DNA of 64,000 nucleotides from NCBI GenBank assembly GCA_937997485.1, contig CALKTH010000046.1:60047-124046 (forward strand), given 5' to 3'. A program made the position numbers and the translations under genes. Within the stretch, counting starts at the first letter, position 1. Each line of letters starts with the position of its first letter. Shown piece by piece: positions 1-8,195 of this stretch. The stretch is from an uncultured Acidimicrobiales bacterium (GTDB lineage Bacteria > Actinomycetota > Acidimicrobiia > Acidimicrobiales > SZUA-35). Below the pieces are notes generated by a model. That model was not told the origin of the DNA. It was given only the letters and a program-made list of their open reading frames with translations, and did not search any database.

Positions 1-285
1 CTGGGTGTGTCCAGCCGGCCCGGTCATGACGGGAGCATCGGCAACCGCGGTCGCGGCGGCCACGGCAGTTCCCACTCCGGCGGACGACGGAGCAACGGCC
101 GTACCGGCTGCTTCCTTCTGCTTGGCCGACTTGGACCGCTCCAGCAGGTGGGCCGGAATCTTGCTGGCCGACGGATCGGACGCGGCAGTCTCGGCAGCGG
201 CTGCCGGTGCAGCGGCGCTGGCGCCTTCGGCCTTCTTGCGGGCCTCTTCAGCTCGCTTGCGGAGATGCTCTGGAATCTCGGTCAT
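1..285 (-). CDS. N-terminal part of an Ala-rich, probably respiratory-complex subunit (runs off window)
   Basis: These are the first 95 codons of a gene that continues past the left edge; it opens with ATG and has no stop before base 1. The visible part is an Ala/Lys-rich low-complexity region without a membrane segment or cofactor motif. It carries two copies of a short motif: IPEHLRKRAEEARKK at residues 4-18 and IPAHLLERSKSAK at 43-55. The same motif opens the divergent cytochrome c gene at 2647. It is the fourth gene of a minus-strand run after a membrane protein, a ferredoxin and cytochrome b. By position it could be the C-terminal cytochrome b half (subunit IV-like) or a cytochrome c subunit of the same complex; that is inference. 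Confidence 0.7.
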   Translation of the reverse strand, partial: MTEIPEHLRKRAEEARKKAEGASAAAPAAAAETAASDPSASKIPAHLLERSKSAKQKEAAGTAVAPSSAGVGTAVAAATAVADAPVMTGPAGHTQ

Positions 286-407
286 GGTGTGTGCGTCCTC
301 GAGGTCGGTCGAGTGGGGTGGAGTCTGACGAAGTCGGCGTCAAGCCGGTGAAAAGGGAATGTGAACAGCTGGGGAACGCCGAAGCGATCGCAGCAGGCCC
401 GGTCGCT

Positions 408-1199
408 CTAGAGCGGCCCGGAGATGCCGCCGTCCTTGCGGACTCGCCAGAAGTGAATGGCCATGAAGATCACGGTCACGAACGGAAGCATCAGCACGTG
501 GAGCACGTACCAGCGGAGGAGCGTGTCGGTACCGATGACCTTGCCGCCGAGCAGAACGAACCGGACTTGCTCACCGAAGACGGGGGTGAAGCCCATCATG
601 TTCGTACCCACGGTCACGGCCCAGAGTGCGAGCTGATCCCATGGCAGGAGGTAGCCGGTGAAGGAGAGCAGCAAGGTGAGCTGCAGCAGGATCGTGCCAA
701 TCACCCAGTTGAACTCGCGGGGGGCCTTGTAGGCGCCGTGGTAGAAGACTCGAGCCATGTGAAGGAACACCGAGAGCACCATGAGGTGGGCGCCCCATCG
801 ATGCATGTTTCGCACCAGCAGGCCGAACGCCACAGAGGTCTGCAGGGTGTAGATGTCGTCCCAGGCGGCCGCCGCCGTTGGGCGGTAGAAGAACATCAAG
901 AAGATGCCGGTGACCGTGAGCAGGATGAACAGGAAGAACGACAACCCGCCAAGGCACAGCGTGTAGCTGACCTTCACAGCGTGACGCTTCACCTTCACCG
1001 GGTGCAGGTGGTACAGCACCGAGTTCATGATCACGTAGGACCGGTTTCGGGGGCTATCGGTGTAGCCCTTCCGGAACACCGAGCCCGGACGGAAGATGGA
1101 GTTCCAAGCTTGGGAGCCCTGCACCGAATCGGTGACTTGAGCAGCCTGAGTTGCAGCACGCTCGGCGAGCGTGGGCTTGTCCTGGATCGACTTGGCCAT
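408..1199 (-). CDS. Cytochrome b6-type cytochrome b subunit (N-terminal half, split type)
   Basis: This is the membrane di-haem subunit of a quinol:cytochrome c reductase. The 263-residue protein is the length of cytochrome b6, not of full-length cytochrome b. Haem ligand pairs are H133/H147 and H234/H249; the 14- and 15-residue spacings are those of b6. Other b6 hallmarks are the YRPT turn (105-108), LPWDQ (185-189) and a C-terminus ending RKDGGISGPL. C82 in the context TLCLGG aligns with the b6 cysteine (Cys35 in plants) that binds the extra haem ci/cn covalently. Four to five transmembrane helices are visible after a soluble N-terminus of about 75 residues. It lies between a ferredoxin gene and an Ala-rich gene. 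Family assignment is secure; covalent haem binding is inferred by alignment. Confidence 0.93.
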   Translation of the reverse strand: MAKSIQDKPTLAERAATQAAQVTDSVQGSQAWNSIFRPGSVFRKGYTDSPRNRSYVIMNSVLYHLHPVKVKRHAVKVSYTLCLGGLSFFLFILLTVTGIFLMFFYRPTAAAAWDDIYTLQTSVAFGLLVRNMHRWGAHLMVLSVFLHMARVFYHGAYKAPREFNWVIGTILLQLTLLLSFTGYLLPWDQLALWAVTVGTNMMGFTPVFGEQVRFVLLGGKVIGTDTLLRWYVLHVLMLPFVTVIFMAIHFWRVRKDGGISGPL

Positions 1200-1279
1200 G
1201 GGGGAACCTCTGAGTCGCAGTTCGGTGGAGCGGGTGACGAAAGGGGGAGAAAGAGCGGAGAACGGATCGGCCTGGAAGG

Positions 1280-1696
1280 CTAGGCGAGGCGCATGCCGTA
1301 GCCATAGCCGTGCGAGTCGGTGCGCTGGTGAAAGTCACCCGTCGCATTCGGCTCGACGATCTTGCCGAGGATGATCACCCCGGTCGGGCACCGATCGACG
1401 CAGAGTGCACATCGGGTGCAGACGTCGTCGTCGATGGTGAAAATGAACGCATCGCCCGGATCGTCTCCGGGCTTGGCGATACCGAAGCTCTCCGATACCG
1501 CATCCGTGGTCTGCATGTGAATGCACTTCCACGGGCAGATGTCGACACAGCCTTCGCACGAGATGCATTCGGACTGATCGATGTGGATGAACTGCTTGGG
1601 CTTGACCGCTTTCGCCAGGTAGTCGGCGTCGACTTCAACCAAGACGTAGTCGTCTCGGAACTCCGGGAGTGGCGGGTTTGCGTCGGTGGTGACCAT
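1280..1696 (-). CDS. 2x[4Fe-4S] ferredoxin-like subunit of the cytochrome b complex
   Basis: This 138-residue soluble protein has two complete four-cysteine cluster motifs: CISCEGCVDICP near residue 43 and CTRCALCVDRCP near residue 92, the pattern of an 8Fe ferredoxin. An insert of about 35 residues separates the two motifs, and N- and C-terminal extensions suggest a dedicated subunit rather than a free ferredoxin. There is no twin-arginine signal and no membrane helix. It lies 80 bp upstream of the cytochrome b gene and 1 bp downstream of the membrane-protein gene, so it is probably co-transcribed with them. It sits where a Rieske protein would be expected; no Rieske gene is visible in this window. 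A role in electron transfer to or from the b-type complex is inferred from position. Confidence 0.88.
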   Translation of the reverse strand: MVTTDANPPLPEFRDDYVLVEVDADYLAKAVKPKQFIHIDQSECISCEGCVDICPWKCIHMQTTDAVSESFGIAKPGDDPGDAFIFTIDDDVCTRCALCVDRCPTGVIILGKIVEPNATGDFHQRTDSHGYGYGMRLA

Positions 1697-1697
1697 G

Positions 1698-2141
1698 TCA
1701 GCCTCGCTTCACCAGCGGGCGGCCGTAGGTGCTCGTCGGGGCGACGTCCGAGCCCTTCTTGGCTTGGCCTCGGTTCTGCCACTGGAACCACATCACGATC
1801 ATGGCCACGAGGTACACGATGTAGATGAGTGCGGCAATGCTGTCGGACAGCACCCGATAGGTGATCTCGAAGGGGAACCAGCCGCCTTGGCTCTTCGCCG
1901 TGATCAGGCCCCAAGCGTCGAAGATGCGGTCGGCACGGAAGCTCCAGTCGTTCTCCGCCAGTGTCAGCCACTGGTGGGGCACGATGCCGAAGACGACGAA
2001 GATCATCATGAAGATGTAGGTGGCGAAGAACATCTCTTCGCCCCAGCTCATTGGCTGGTCGGGCGAACGGCGGAGGGTGAGGACGCGTATTCCCCACGCC
2101 ATCACGATCGAGGCCAAGATCGACACGATGAGTGCGACCAT
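1698..2141 (-). CDS. Small polytopic membrane protein, first gene of the cytochrome b cluster
   Basis: I do not recognise the family. The 147-residue protein has hydrophobic helices at about residues 3-22, 38-58 and 107-131, separated by a loop rich in Trp and charged residues (DNWSFRADRIFDAWG near 70-85). The C-terminus is basic and probably cytoplasmic. The gene is the promoter-proximal member of a run continuing into the ferredoxin (1 bp gap) and cytochrome b genes, and a Rex operator lies 83 bp before its ATG. The context suggests an anchor or accessory subunit of the quinol-oxidising complex. Nothing in the sequence shows a cofactor site. Confidence 0.75.
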   Translation of the reverse strand: MVALIVSILASIVMAWGIRVLTLRRSPDQPMSWGEEMFFATYIFMMIFVVFGIVPHQWLTLAENDWSFRADRIFDAWGLITAKSQGGWFPFEITYRVLSDSIAALIYIVYLVAMIVMWFQWQNRGQAKKGSDVAPTSTYGRPLVKRG

Positions 2142-2646
2142 CAGAACTTCCTAACGTCGAGCGGGTCCGGCAGAGCGGACGGAGATGTCTGTCAACTGCG
2201 TGCCGTCACACGTGACAGCGGGCTTGTGAATCTTTGCACAATCTAATCGGCAGAAGCGAGGCCAGCACAAACCCAAGCCTCGTATCAGCGATAGGTCGTT
2301 CGCCACAGCAGTCGCCGTTGCCCTCCCCGAGGCCGAACTGGCAGTTCGGAGCACGAGCAGCGCGAAGCGACCGACGAGCGATCAACGTTGCAGGTGTATC
2401 ACGGGCAAGGGCGCGTATCCACCACTGCTGGACAGCAATCTGACGGGGAGAAACTTCCCCCACCCGCAACTCGCCGCTTCGCCGATCCAACGCTTAGAGT
2501 GTGGTGTTGTGCCCGTCGCGTCTTTGGATGCGTTCGCCGTCGGCCTCACAGCCAACGGACATCGGGCGATTGGTTCTCACCCACATCTCCCGATCAACCC
2601 GCCTTCTGACCATCTGGTCGGAAGGTGACGACCGCCGAGGGCACCC
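2142..2646. other. 505-bp divergent intergenic region between respiratory genes
   Basis: No credible gene is seen here; the short open frames lack family resemblance. The region separates the minus-strand cytochrome b cluster from the plus-strand cytochrome c gene and must hold both promoters. It contains one clear Rex operator near its left end (listed separately). A minor GGGGA/TCCCC hairpin around 2445-2461 has no T-tract. I could not pick out a convincing -35/-10 pair. Confidence 0.6.
2224..2241. promoter_or_regulatory. Rex (redox-sensing repressor) operator
   Basis: The 18-mer TTGTGAATCTTTGCACAA matches the Rex consensus TTGTGAA-N4-TTCACAA at 13 of the 14 defined positions; the only mismatch is G for T in the right arm. 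It lies 83 bp upstream of the first gene of the cytochrome b cluster. A rex gene is encoded in this window and a sister site precedes ctaC at 46876. NADH-responsive repression of the cluster is the expected outcome. Confidence 0.82.
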
Positions 2647-3507
2647 GTGACCGAAATTCCCGAACACCTCCTCAAGCGCAGCCGAGCCGCCAAGGGCAAG
2701 GGCGACGACGCCCCTTCCGCTGCGGTGACTCCGGCTGCTTCGTCAGCACCGGCTGCTGCGGCGCCGGCGGCTTCGGGTCCGCCTGCGGTGGCCGCAGCGG
2801 CAGCGGCGATCCCGAAGGATGCTGCTCCGGAGCCCGCCAAGCCCGAGCCGCACTACATCCAGGCCGCCAAGGCTCGGAAGAAGATGCCGATTTGGGCATT
2901 CATGATCGTGTTGGCTCTCCCCATCTGGGCCATTTCGTTCGCTGGCACCATGCAGGAAGTGGAAGTCGAGGACGAACTGTTCATCGAATCCGCTGCGCTC
3001 TACACCTCCAGCGGTTGCGCCGGTTGCCACGGTGCCGGCGGTGGTGGCGGTACCGGCTACCAGCTCAGCGGTGGCGAAGTCATCAAGACCTTCCCTGCGC
3101 CGATCGACATGATGGTCCACGTGGCCCGAGGCTCCGCAGCAATCGGTGGCGAGCAGTACGGCGATCCGAACCGCGAGGGCGGCGCACGAATCGCTGGCAA
3201 CCGAGGCAACATGCCCGCCCAGATCGGTGCACTCACCGAGCTGGAGCTCGAACTCGTGATCTTCCATGAGCGCACCGCACTCGGTGGCGAAGAATTCACC
3301 AGCGCGGCCTACCTCGAATGGATGGAGCACCTCCGGGAGCGCATCGAAGAGGGTGACGAGCACGAGATCGAGATCGACAAGCTGCTCGCCTGTGCCGATC
3401 CGGCTCAAACGCCTGGCGCAACGGGTGAGGGTCTCTTCGATGACGAAGGCAACAACATCTGCGCTGGCCCGCACTTCGAAGCGGGCGAAGAAATCGCTGC
3501 CGGTTGA
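2647..3507 (+). CDS. Membrane-anchored mono-haem cytochrome c
   Basis: This 286-residue protein has three parts. An Ala/Pro-rich N-terminus (1-78) begins with the motif IPEHLLKRSRAAKGK, one transmembrane helix spans about 81-99, and an exported domain follows. That domain carries a haem c site, CAGCH, at 124-128 and a probable axial Met in RGNMP (M189). Two further cysteines lie near the C-terminus. The start is GTG at 2647 with a GAGGG Shine-Dalgarno-like element just before it; starting here keeps the conserved N-terminal motif. The gene is transcribed away from the cytochrome b cluster across a shared control region. It probably carries electrons from that complex to the oxidase. The haem motif is certain; the partner assignment is inferred from context. 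Confidence 0.88.
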   Translation: MTEIPEHLLKRSRAAKGKGDDAPSAAVTPAASSAPAAAAPAASGPPAVAAAAAAIPKDAAPEPAKPEPHYIQAAKARKKMPIWAFMIVLALPIWAISFAGTMQEVEVEDELFIESAALYTSSGCAGCHGAGGGGGTGYQLSGGEVIKTFPAPIDMMVHVARGSAAIGGEQYGDPNREGGARIAGNRGNMPAQIGALTELELELVIFHERTALGGEEFTSAAYLEWMEHLRERIEEGDEHEIEIDKLLACADPAQTPGATGEGLFDDEGNNICAGPHFEAGEEIAAG

Positions 3508-3560
3508 TCGACTAGCGTCGTCACTTCCCCGTTGACGGGCCACCTGCCAGTTCAGAAACC

Positions 3561-5915
3561 ATGGCTCGACAACTGAAAGGCACGATGCGCCCGAGTTCGA
3601 CAACCGTTCCTCGCCGCCGATCCTGGGCTACTGCGGCTGCGGCTCTCGTTGCTCTCTCCATCGCGGCGATCACTGTTCCGGGCGTGTCCGGAGCGCAGAC
3701 CTCCGAGCCGGACAGCAACGACACCGCCGAACTGCGTCCCGGCGTCGTGGTTGTCGACACCGTGCACGGCGAGCGCTCGGCCGATCACCCGGCGGTTGCG
3801 CCCTTCATCGAAGCATCCGAGCGAGAGGTCGACGCGTTCCTCGCCGAGCGGGCTGAGCTGCTCGATGGCCAGGCCGCTCGCGTCGGCAGCGGTCTCACGG
3901 TCTCTTACGTTCGCGCTTCCACACCGAACGACGTCCGCCAGATCGTCGACACCGCCGTCGGACTCTGGAACGATGCGCTCCTCACCACGCCCGGCGGCCC
4001 TCTCGAGATGACCTTCAACTGGGCCAGCTTCGGTGGCGACACCAGCCTGCTCGGTTTCGCTGGACCCAGTGCGTTCCGGTCCGACGGCCCTTCGTTCATC
4101 CCCATCGGTCTGTCGAACACTCTCGACGGCGTCGACCGATATCCGAACGGGCCAGAACTCACCGTTACCTTGTCGAGCGACCTGTACAACCGACCGAACG
4201 ACGGCTGGTACGTCGGCACTGGCGACGTACCAGCGGGCAAGATCGACTTGTTCTCGACCGTCCTCCACGAGATCGGGCACGGACTCGGCTTCCTCGGGTC
4301 GGCTCGTGTTCCAAACGGGCAGACCCAACCCCGACTCGAAGACCCGCCAGACCGCTTCGACACGCTCGCCCTGTTCGGCACCACTCCCCTGCTGTCCTTC
4401 GCCGACGCCGAGAGCCGCCTGACGTCCGGCAACATCTGGATCGACATCGGTGCCGGGCGCCGGCACCAGCTCTACGCACCGTTTCGTTTCCTCAACGGGT
4501 CCAGCTACTCCCACTTCGATGAGAGCCGCTATCCGACGGGTACCGCTGGGTCGTTGATGACGCCAGCACTGAACTCGCAGGAAATCGAGCGCACGCTGGA
4601 CGCGGCCACGCTTGGTGTGATGTCCGGCATCGGCTGGCCCATGCAAGTCGGCGCCGTGCAGCCCAAGAATCTCGAACTCCGCCTCAACGCCGATACCGGC
4701 ACCGCCATTCTCGATTGGGCGCCGGACCTCATTGCCACCGGCACGCCTCCGCTCTCCTACCGAGTCGAGGTCATTCAAGGCTCATCGGTGATACGGAGCA
4801 CGACCGTCGGTGGTGCGGTGGAATCGGCCAGCTTCCAAGGACTGGTGCGCAACGCCACCTACACCTTCCGCGTCACTCCGAACGGCAACCGTGGCGACGG
4901 CATCCCAGCTGAACGAACGGTGAGGTTCTCTCAACGACCTGAGGAGCCTCGCTTGGTCACGGTGACCGGCGGAGGACTGGATCGAACGGTGACCTGGGTG
5001 GAGCCCGAGGACAACGGCAAGAACATCACCGGCTACACGGTCTCGATCGCCACCGATGGCGGAGCCTTCCAAAGGCTGGGGCAAACCAGCACGACCAGCA
5101 TCTCCACCGGTCCGCTGGCGGAGGGTGTGCACCAGTTCCGAGTCACGGCCACCAACGCCGACGGCACGAGCAATCCGGGAGCCTCTCTTCCCGTTGGCTT
5201 CTCCGACGGCATGATCCGACCGGTGGCCCTCGACGGCCAGATCGCTCGGCTGTACCAGGCCTACTTCGAGCGCCTGCCCGATGCCGGCGGATTCGATTTC
5301 TTCGTCGGGCAACGAGCCCAGGGTGTGGAACTCAGCGCCATCTCCAACACATTCGCGAACTCCGACGAGTTCATCGATCGGTACGGCGCACTCGACAACG
5401 GCCAGTTCATCGACCTCGTGTACAACAACGTGCTCGGCCGCAATGCTGACGTCGCCGGCCGGGCGTTTTGGACCACTCGTCTCGACATAGGCGTCTCCCG
5501 AGGCGATGTCATGATCGGCTTCGCCGAGTCGCCCGAGTTCACCGTTCGCTCTGGCATCCCCGGCTTCCAGACCACGACCGAGGGCCTCGTTCAGCGCATC
5601 TACTTTGCGTTCTTCCTCCGCCTCCCCGACACCGGAGGCTTTGACTTCTGGCGCTCACAGATCGAGAGCGGATTGAGCGCCCAAGACATGGCGAACCAAT
5701 TCTTGGATTCGCCCGAGTTCAGAGAGCGCTATGGCGCACTCGACAATCGGCGTTTCCTCGAGCTGATCTACGAGAACGTGCTCACGCGTGCGCCGGACCA
5801 GTTCGGGATCGACTTCTGGGTCGGCCGGATGAACAACGGCCTCGACCGCGGCTCGGTGATGCTCTCCTTTGCCAACTCCGAGGAGTTCGTTCGCCGCACC
5901 GGCACCGTCCTGTAG
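3561..5915 (+). CDS. Secreted matrixin-like zinc metalloprotease with Fn3 and DUF4214 domains
   Basis: A Sec signal peptide covers about residues 1-45; translation may also begin at Met9. The protease-like domain (about 60-365) has the zinc motif HEIGHGLGF with H236, E237 and H240. The position expected for the third histidine of a metzincin (HExxHxxGxxH) is G246 here, so the third ligand is missing or supplied elsewhere. Two fibronectin type III modules follow (about 366-456 and 460-550), then a DUF4214 region with repeated units (about 557-784) containing the recurring phrases LPDAGGFDF and YGALDN. DUF4214 occurs in large extracellular or S-layer-associated proteins. The protein is likely exported and acts on extracellular polypeptides. 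It stands alone as a transcription unit. Confidence 0.85.
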   Translation: MARQLKGTMRPSSTTVPRRRSWATAAAALVALSIAAITVPGVSGAQTSEPDSNDTAELRPGVVVVDTVHGERSADHPAVAPFIEASEREVDAFLAERAELLDGQAARVGSGLTVSYVRASTPNDVRQIVDTAVGLWNDALLTTPGGPLEMTFNWASFGGDTSLLGFAGPSAFRSDGPSFIPIGLSNTLDGVDRYPNGPELTVTLSSDLYNRPNDGWYVGTGDVPAGKIDLFSTVLHEIGHGLGFLGSARVPNGQTQPRLEDPPDRFDTLALFGTTPLLSFADAESRLTSGNIWIDIGAGRRHQLYAPFRFLNGSSYSHFDESRYPTGTAGSLMTPALNSQEIERTLDAATLGVMSGIGWPMQVGAVQPKNLELRLNADTGTAILDWAPDLIATGTPPLSYRVEVIQGSSVIRSTTVGGAVESASFQGLVRNATYTFRVTPNGNRGDGIPAERTVRFSQRPEEPRLVTVTGGGLDRTVTWVEPEDNGKNITGYTVSIATDGGAFQRLGQTSTTSISTGPLAEGVHQFRVTATNADGTSNPGASLPVGFSDGMIRPVALDGQIARLYQAYFERLPDAGGFDFFVGQRAQGVELSAISNTFANSDEFIDRYGALDNGQFIDLVYNNVLGRNADVAGRAFWTTRLDIGVSRGDVMIGFAESPEFTVRSGIPGFQTTTEGLVQRIYFAFFLRLPDTGGFDFWRSQIESGLSAQDMANQFLDSPEFRERYGALDNRRFLELIYENVLTRAPDQFGIDFWVGRMNNGLDRGSVMLSFANSEEFVRRTGTVL

Positions 5916-5937
5916 GGCTGAGCGCCGACGCTGGTTC

Positions 5938-7215
5938 TCAGGCTGCAGCCAGACCCGTGGCCACCTCGGCCGCCACGTCGATGGTGCGGGCGATGTCATC
6001 GTCACTGTGGGCCAGCGATGGGAACCACACCTCGTACGGGCCGGGAGCGATGGCAATGCCCCGTTCGAGCATCCCATGGAAGAAGGGGGCGAACTGGCCG
6101 GTGTCGGCGGCGGCCTTCGCATCGTCGTAGTTGCGCACCGGCTCATCGGTGAAGAAGACCCCCAGGAGCGGACCGAGTTGGGGCACCTGAGCCGCAACCC
6201 CCGCGCTGGCGAATCCTGCTCGCAAACCTTCGGCCAGGGTGACGGCCTTGGCTTCAAGCTCGGCGTAGCGGTCGTCGGTCATCTGCCGCATGGCGGCGAG
6301 GCCCGCAGCCGTCGCCAACGGATTCCCCGAGAGGGTCCCGCCCTGATACACGGGGCCGAGCGGAGCGACGTTCGCCATGACCTCACGGCTACCACCAAAG
6401 CAGCCGACAGGGAGGCCGCCACCGATGACCTTCCCGAACGCCCAGACATCGGGCTGCACGCCGCTCCAGGCTGTCGCGCCGCCACGGCCAAGCCGGAAGC
6501 CGGTGATGACCTCATCGAAGAGCAGCAGGGCGCCGACGCGGTCGCACTCGGCTCGGCAGGCCTCGAGGAAGCCCGGCTCAGGAGCGACAAGGCCCATGTT
6601 GGCGGCGACCGCCTCGATGGCCAGAACGGCGGTGTCCTCATCAAGGGTGGGCACCACGTTGAACGGAGCCACAACGGTGTCCGCCACTGCCGCTGGCGTC
6701 ACACCCGCAGAGCCGACAAGACCTTGGTTGGCAACGCCGGAGCCGCCAGCGACCAACAAGGAGTCGACGTGGCCGTGGTAGCAGCCAGCGAACTTCACAA
6801 CCTTTGAGCGGCCCGTGGCGCCTCGGGCGAGACGGATGGCCGACATCGCCGCCTCGGTGCCCGATGAGGTCATCCGAATCATCTCGATACCGGGCACCCA
6901 GTCAGCAATGAGCTCGGCCAGCTCGACCTCTCGAGTGGTCGGCGCTCCGTACGTGGTGCCGGCGGCGGCGGCCGCTTGAACGGCAGCCACAACGGTCGGA
7001 TCAGCGTGGCCGAGGATGGATGCCCCGTAGCTCTGCACGTAGTCGAGGTAGCGGTTGCCTTCCTCGTCGATGACGTATGCACCCTCGCCTCGGTTGACGA
7101 AATAGGGCGTGCCTCCGACGGACAGGAACGCCCGCACCGGCGAATTCACACCGCCCGGAAGAACCTGTTGGGCTCGCTCGAACAGCTGCTCGTTCGTCGT
7201 CATCTCTGTGGTCAC
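5938..7215 (-). CDS. hemL: Glutamate-1-semialdehyde 2,1-aminomutase
   Basis: HemL converts glutamate-1-semialdehyde to 5-aminolevulinate, the second step of the C5 tetrapyrrole route started by HemA in the same operon. It is a PLP enzyme of the class III aminotransferase fold. The catalytic lysine is K262 (FGKVIGGGLP), the cofactor-binding acidic motif is FDEVITGFR (233-241), and MTSSGTEAAMSA marks the phosphate-binding turn. The 425-residue length is typical. The start is taken as GTG at 7215, whose GTGA overlaps the hemB stop and implies translational coupling; an ATG four codons further in (7203) is an alternative. It is the last gene of the haem operon. Confidence 0.96.
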   Translation of the reverse strand: MTTEMTTNEQLFERAQQVLPGGVNSPVRAFLSVGGTPYFVNRGEGAYVIDEEGNRYLDYVQSYGASILGHADPTVVAAVQAAAAAGTTYGAPTTREVELAELIADWVPGIEMIRMTSSGTEAAMSAIRLARGATGRSKVVKFAGCYHGHVDSLLVAGGSGVANQGLVGSAGVTPAAVADTVVAPFNVVPTLDEDTAVLAIEAVAANMGLVAPEPGFLEACRAECDRVGALLLFDEVITGFRLGRGGATAWSGVQPDVWAFGKVIGGGLPVGCFGGSREVMANVAPLGPVYQGGTLSGNPLATAAGLAAMRQMTDDRYAELEAKAVTLAEGLRAGFASAGVAAQVPQLGPLLGVFFTDEPVRNYDDAKAAADTGQFAPFFHGMLERGIAIAPGPYEVWFPSLAHSDDDIARTIDVAAEVATGLAAA

Positions 7216-8195
7216 TCGGACAGTCTGGCAGCAACCTCACGAGCCAGATACGTCAGGATGAAATCGGCGCCGGCTCGCTTGATAGAGGTGAGGATCTCCA
7301 TCGCCGCAAGGTCACCATCAATCCACCCGTTGGCGGCTGCCGCCTTCAACATCGCGTACTCGCCACTGACGTGATACGCCGCAATCGGCACGTCGACCGT
7401 GGCCTGCGCATCGGCGATGACATCGAGGTACGAAAGCGCCGGCTTCACCATGATCATGTCGGCGCCTTCGGCCAGATCGAGGTCGATCTCGGCTGCGGCC
7501 TCTCGGCGATTGCGGAAGTCCTGCTGGTATCCCTTGCGATCACCACCGTCGGCGATCGTGACGTCGACTGCGTCGCGGAAGGGCCCGTAGAAGGAGCTGG
7601 CGTACTTCGCGGCGTAGGCCAGGATGGGGGTGTCCACGAACCCCTCGGCATCAAGGGCGTCTCGGATCGCCGCCACCTGGCCGTCCATCATTCCGGACGG
7701 CGCGACGACGTCCGCTCCGGCCCGTGCCTGAGCCACCGCGGCCCGGCGGTAGAGCTCGAGCGTGGCGTCGTTGTCGACCGAGCCCGAGTCGTCCACGATG
7801 CCGCAATGGCCATGACTCGTGTATTCATCGACGCAGAGATCGGCCATGACCACGAGTTGATCGCCGTAGCGCTCCTTCACTCGCCGAAGCGCCACTTGGA
7901 CGACGCCTTCGGGGTTCCAGGCCTCACTACCCTCGGGATCCTTCTTGAGCGGGATACCAAACAGGATGACCGCAGGAACGCCGAGCCGGACGAGCTCGTC
8001 GAGCTCATCGAACAAACTATCTTGCGAGTGCTGCACGACTCCGGGCAGGGATTCGATCGGTTGCGGCTCAGTGATGCCTTCACGAACGAAGAGTGGCGCG
8101 ACGAGATCATCGACCGTGAGGGTGGTCTCAGCGACCAGACGACGGAGCGCAGGAGTACGACGAAGCCGGCGGAGGCGCCGCTGGGGGAAAGTCAT
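7212..8195 (-). CDS. hemB: Delta-aminolevulinic acid dehydratase (porphobilinogen synthase)
   Basis: HemB condenses two 5-aminolevulinate molecules to porphobilinogen in the cytoplasm. The Schiff-base lysines are K197 (AYAAKYAS) and K251 (MVKPALSYLD). The metal site reads DLCVDEYTSHGHCG, giving C121, D123 and C131: one cysteine of the three-cysteine zinc site is Asp, a variant I recall from other actinobacterial HemB proteins. The 327-residue length is normal. The gene overlaps hemD by 4 bp upstream and hemL by 4 bp downstream, so the three are probably translationally coupled. Confidence 0.97.
   Translation of the reverse strand: MTFPQRRLRRLRRTPALRRLVAETTLTVDDLVAPLFVREGITEPQPIESLPGVVQHSQDSLFDELDELVRLGVPAVILFGIPLKKDPEGSEAWNPEGVVQVALRRVKERYGDQLVVMADLCVDEYTSHGHCGIVDDSGSVDNDATLELYRRAAVAQARAGADVVAPSGMMDGQVAAIRDALDAEGFVDTPILAYAAKYASSFYGPFRDAVDVTIADGGDRKGYQQDFRNRREAAAEIDLDLAEGADMIMVKPALSYLDVIADAQATVDVPIAAYHVSGEYAMLKAAAANGWIDGDLAAMEILTSIKRAGADFILTYLAREVAARLSE

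Noticed and set aside
207..1283. A 358-codon open frame on the plus strand across the cytochrome b gene
   Set aside because: It is antisense to the clearly conserved cytochrome b protein and has the His/Glu-rich composition typical of antisense frames in GC-rich DNA.
2445..2461. Terminator or riboswitch in the divergent respiratory intergenic region
   Set aside because: The GGGGA/TCCCC stem is short, has no T-tract and no conserved riboswitch core that I can recognise.
3552..4778. A 408-codon minus-strand frame
   Set aside because: It is antisense to the metalloprotease, with no recognisable domain and no start context.
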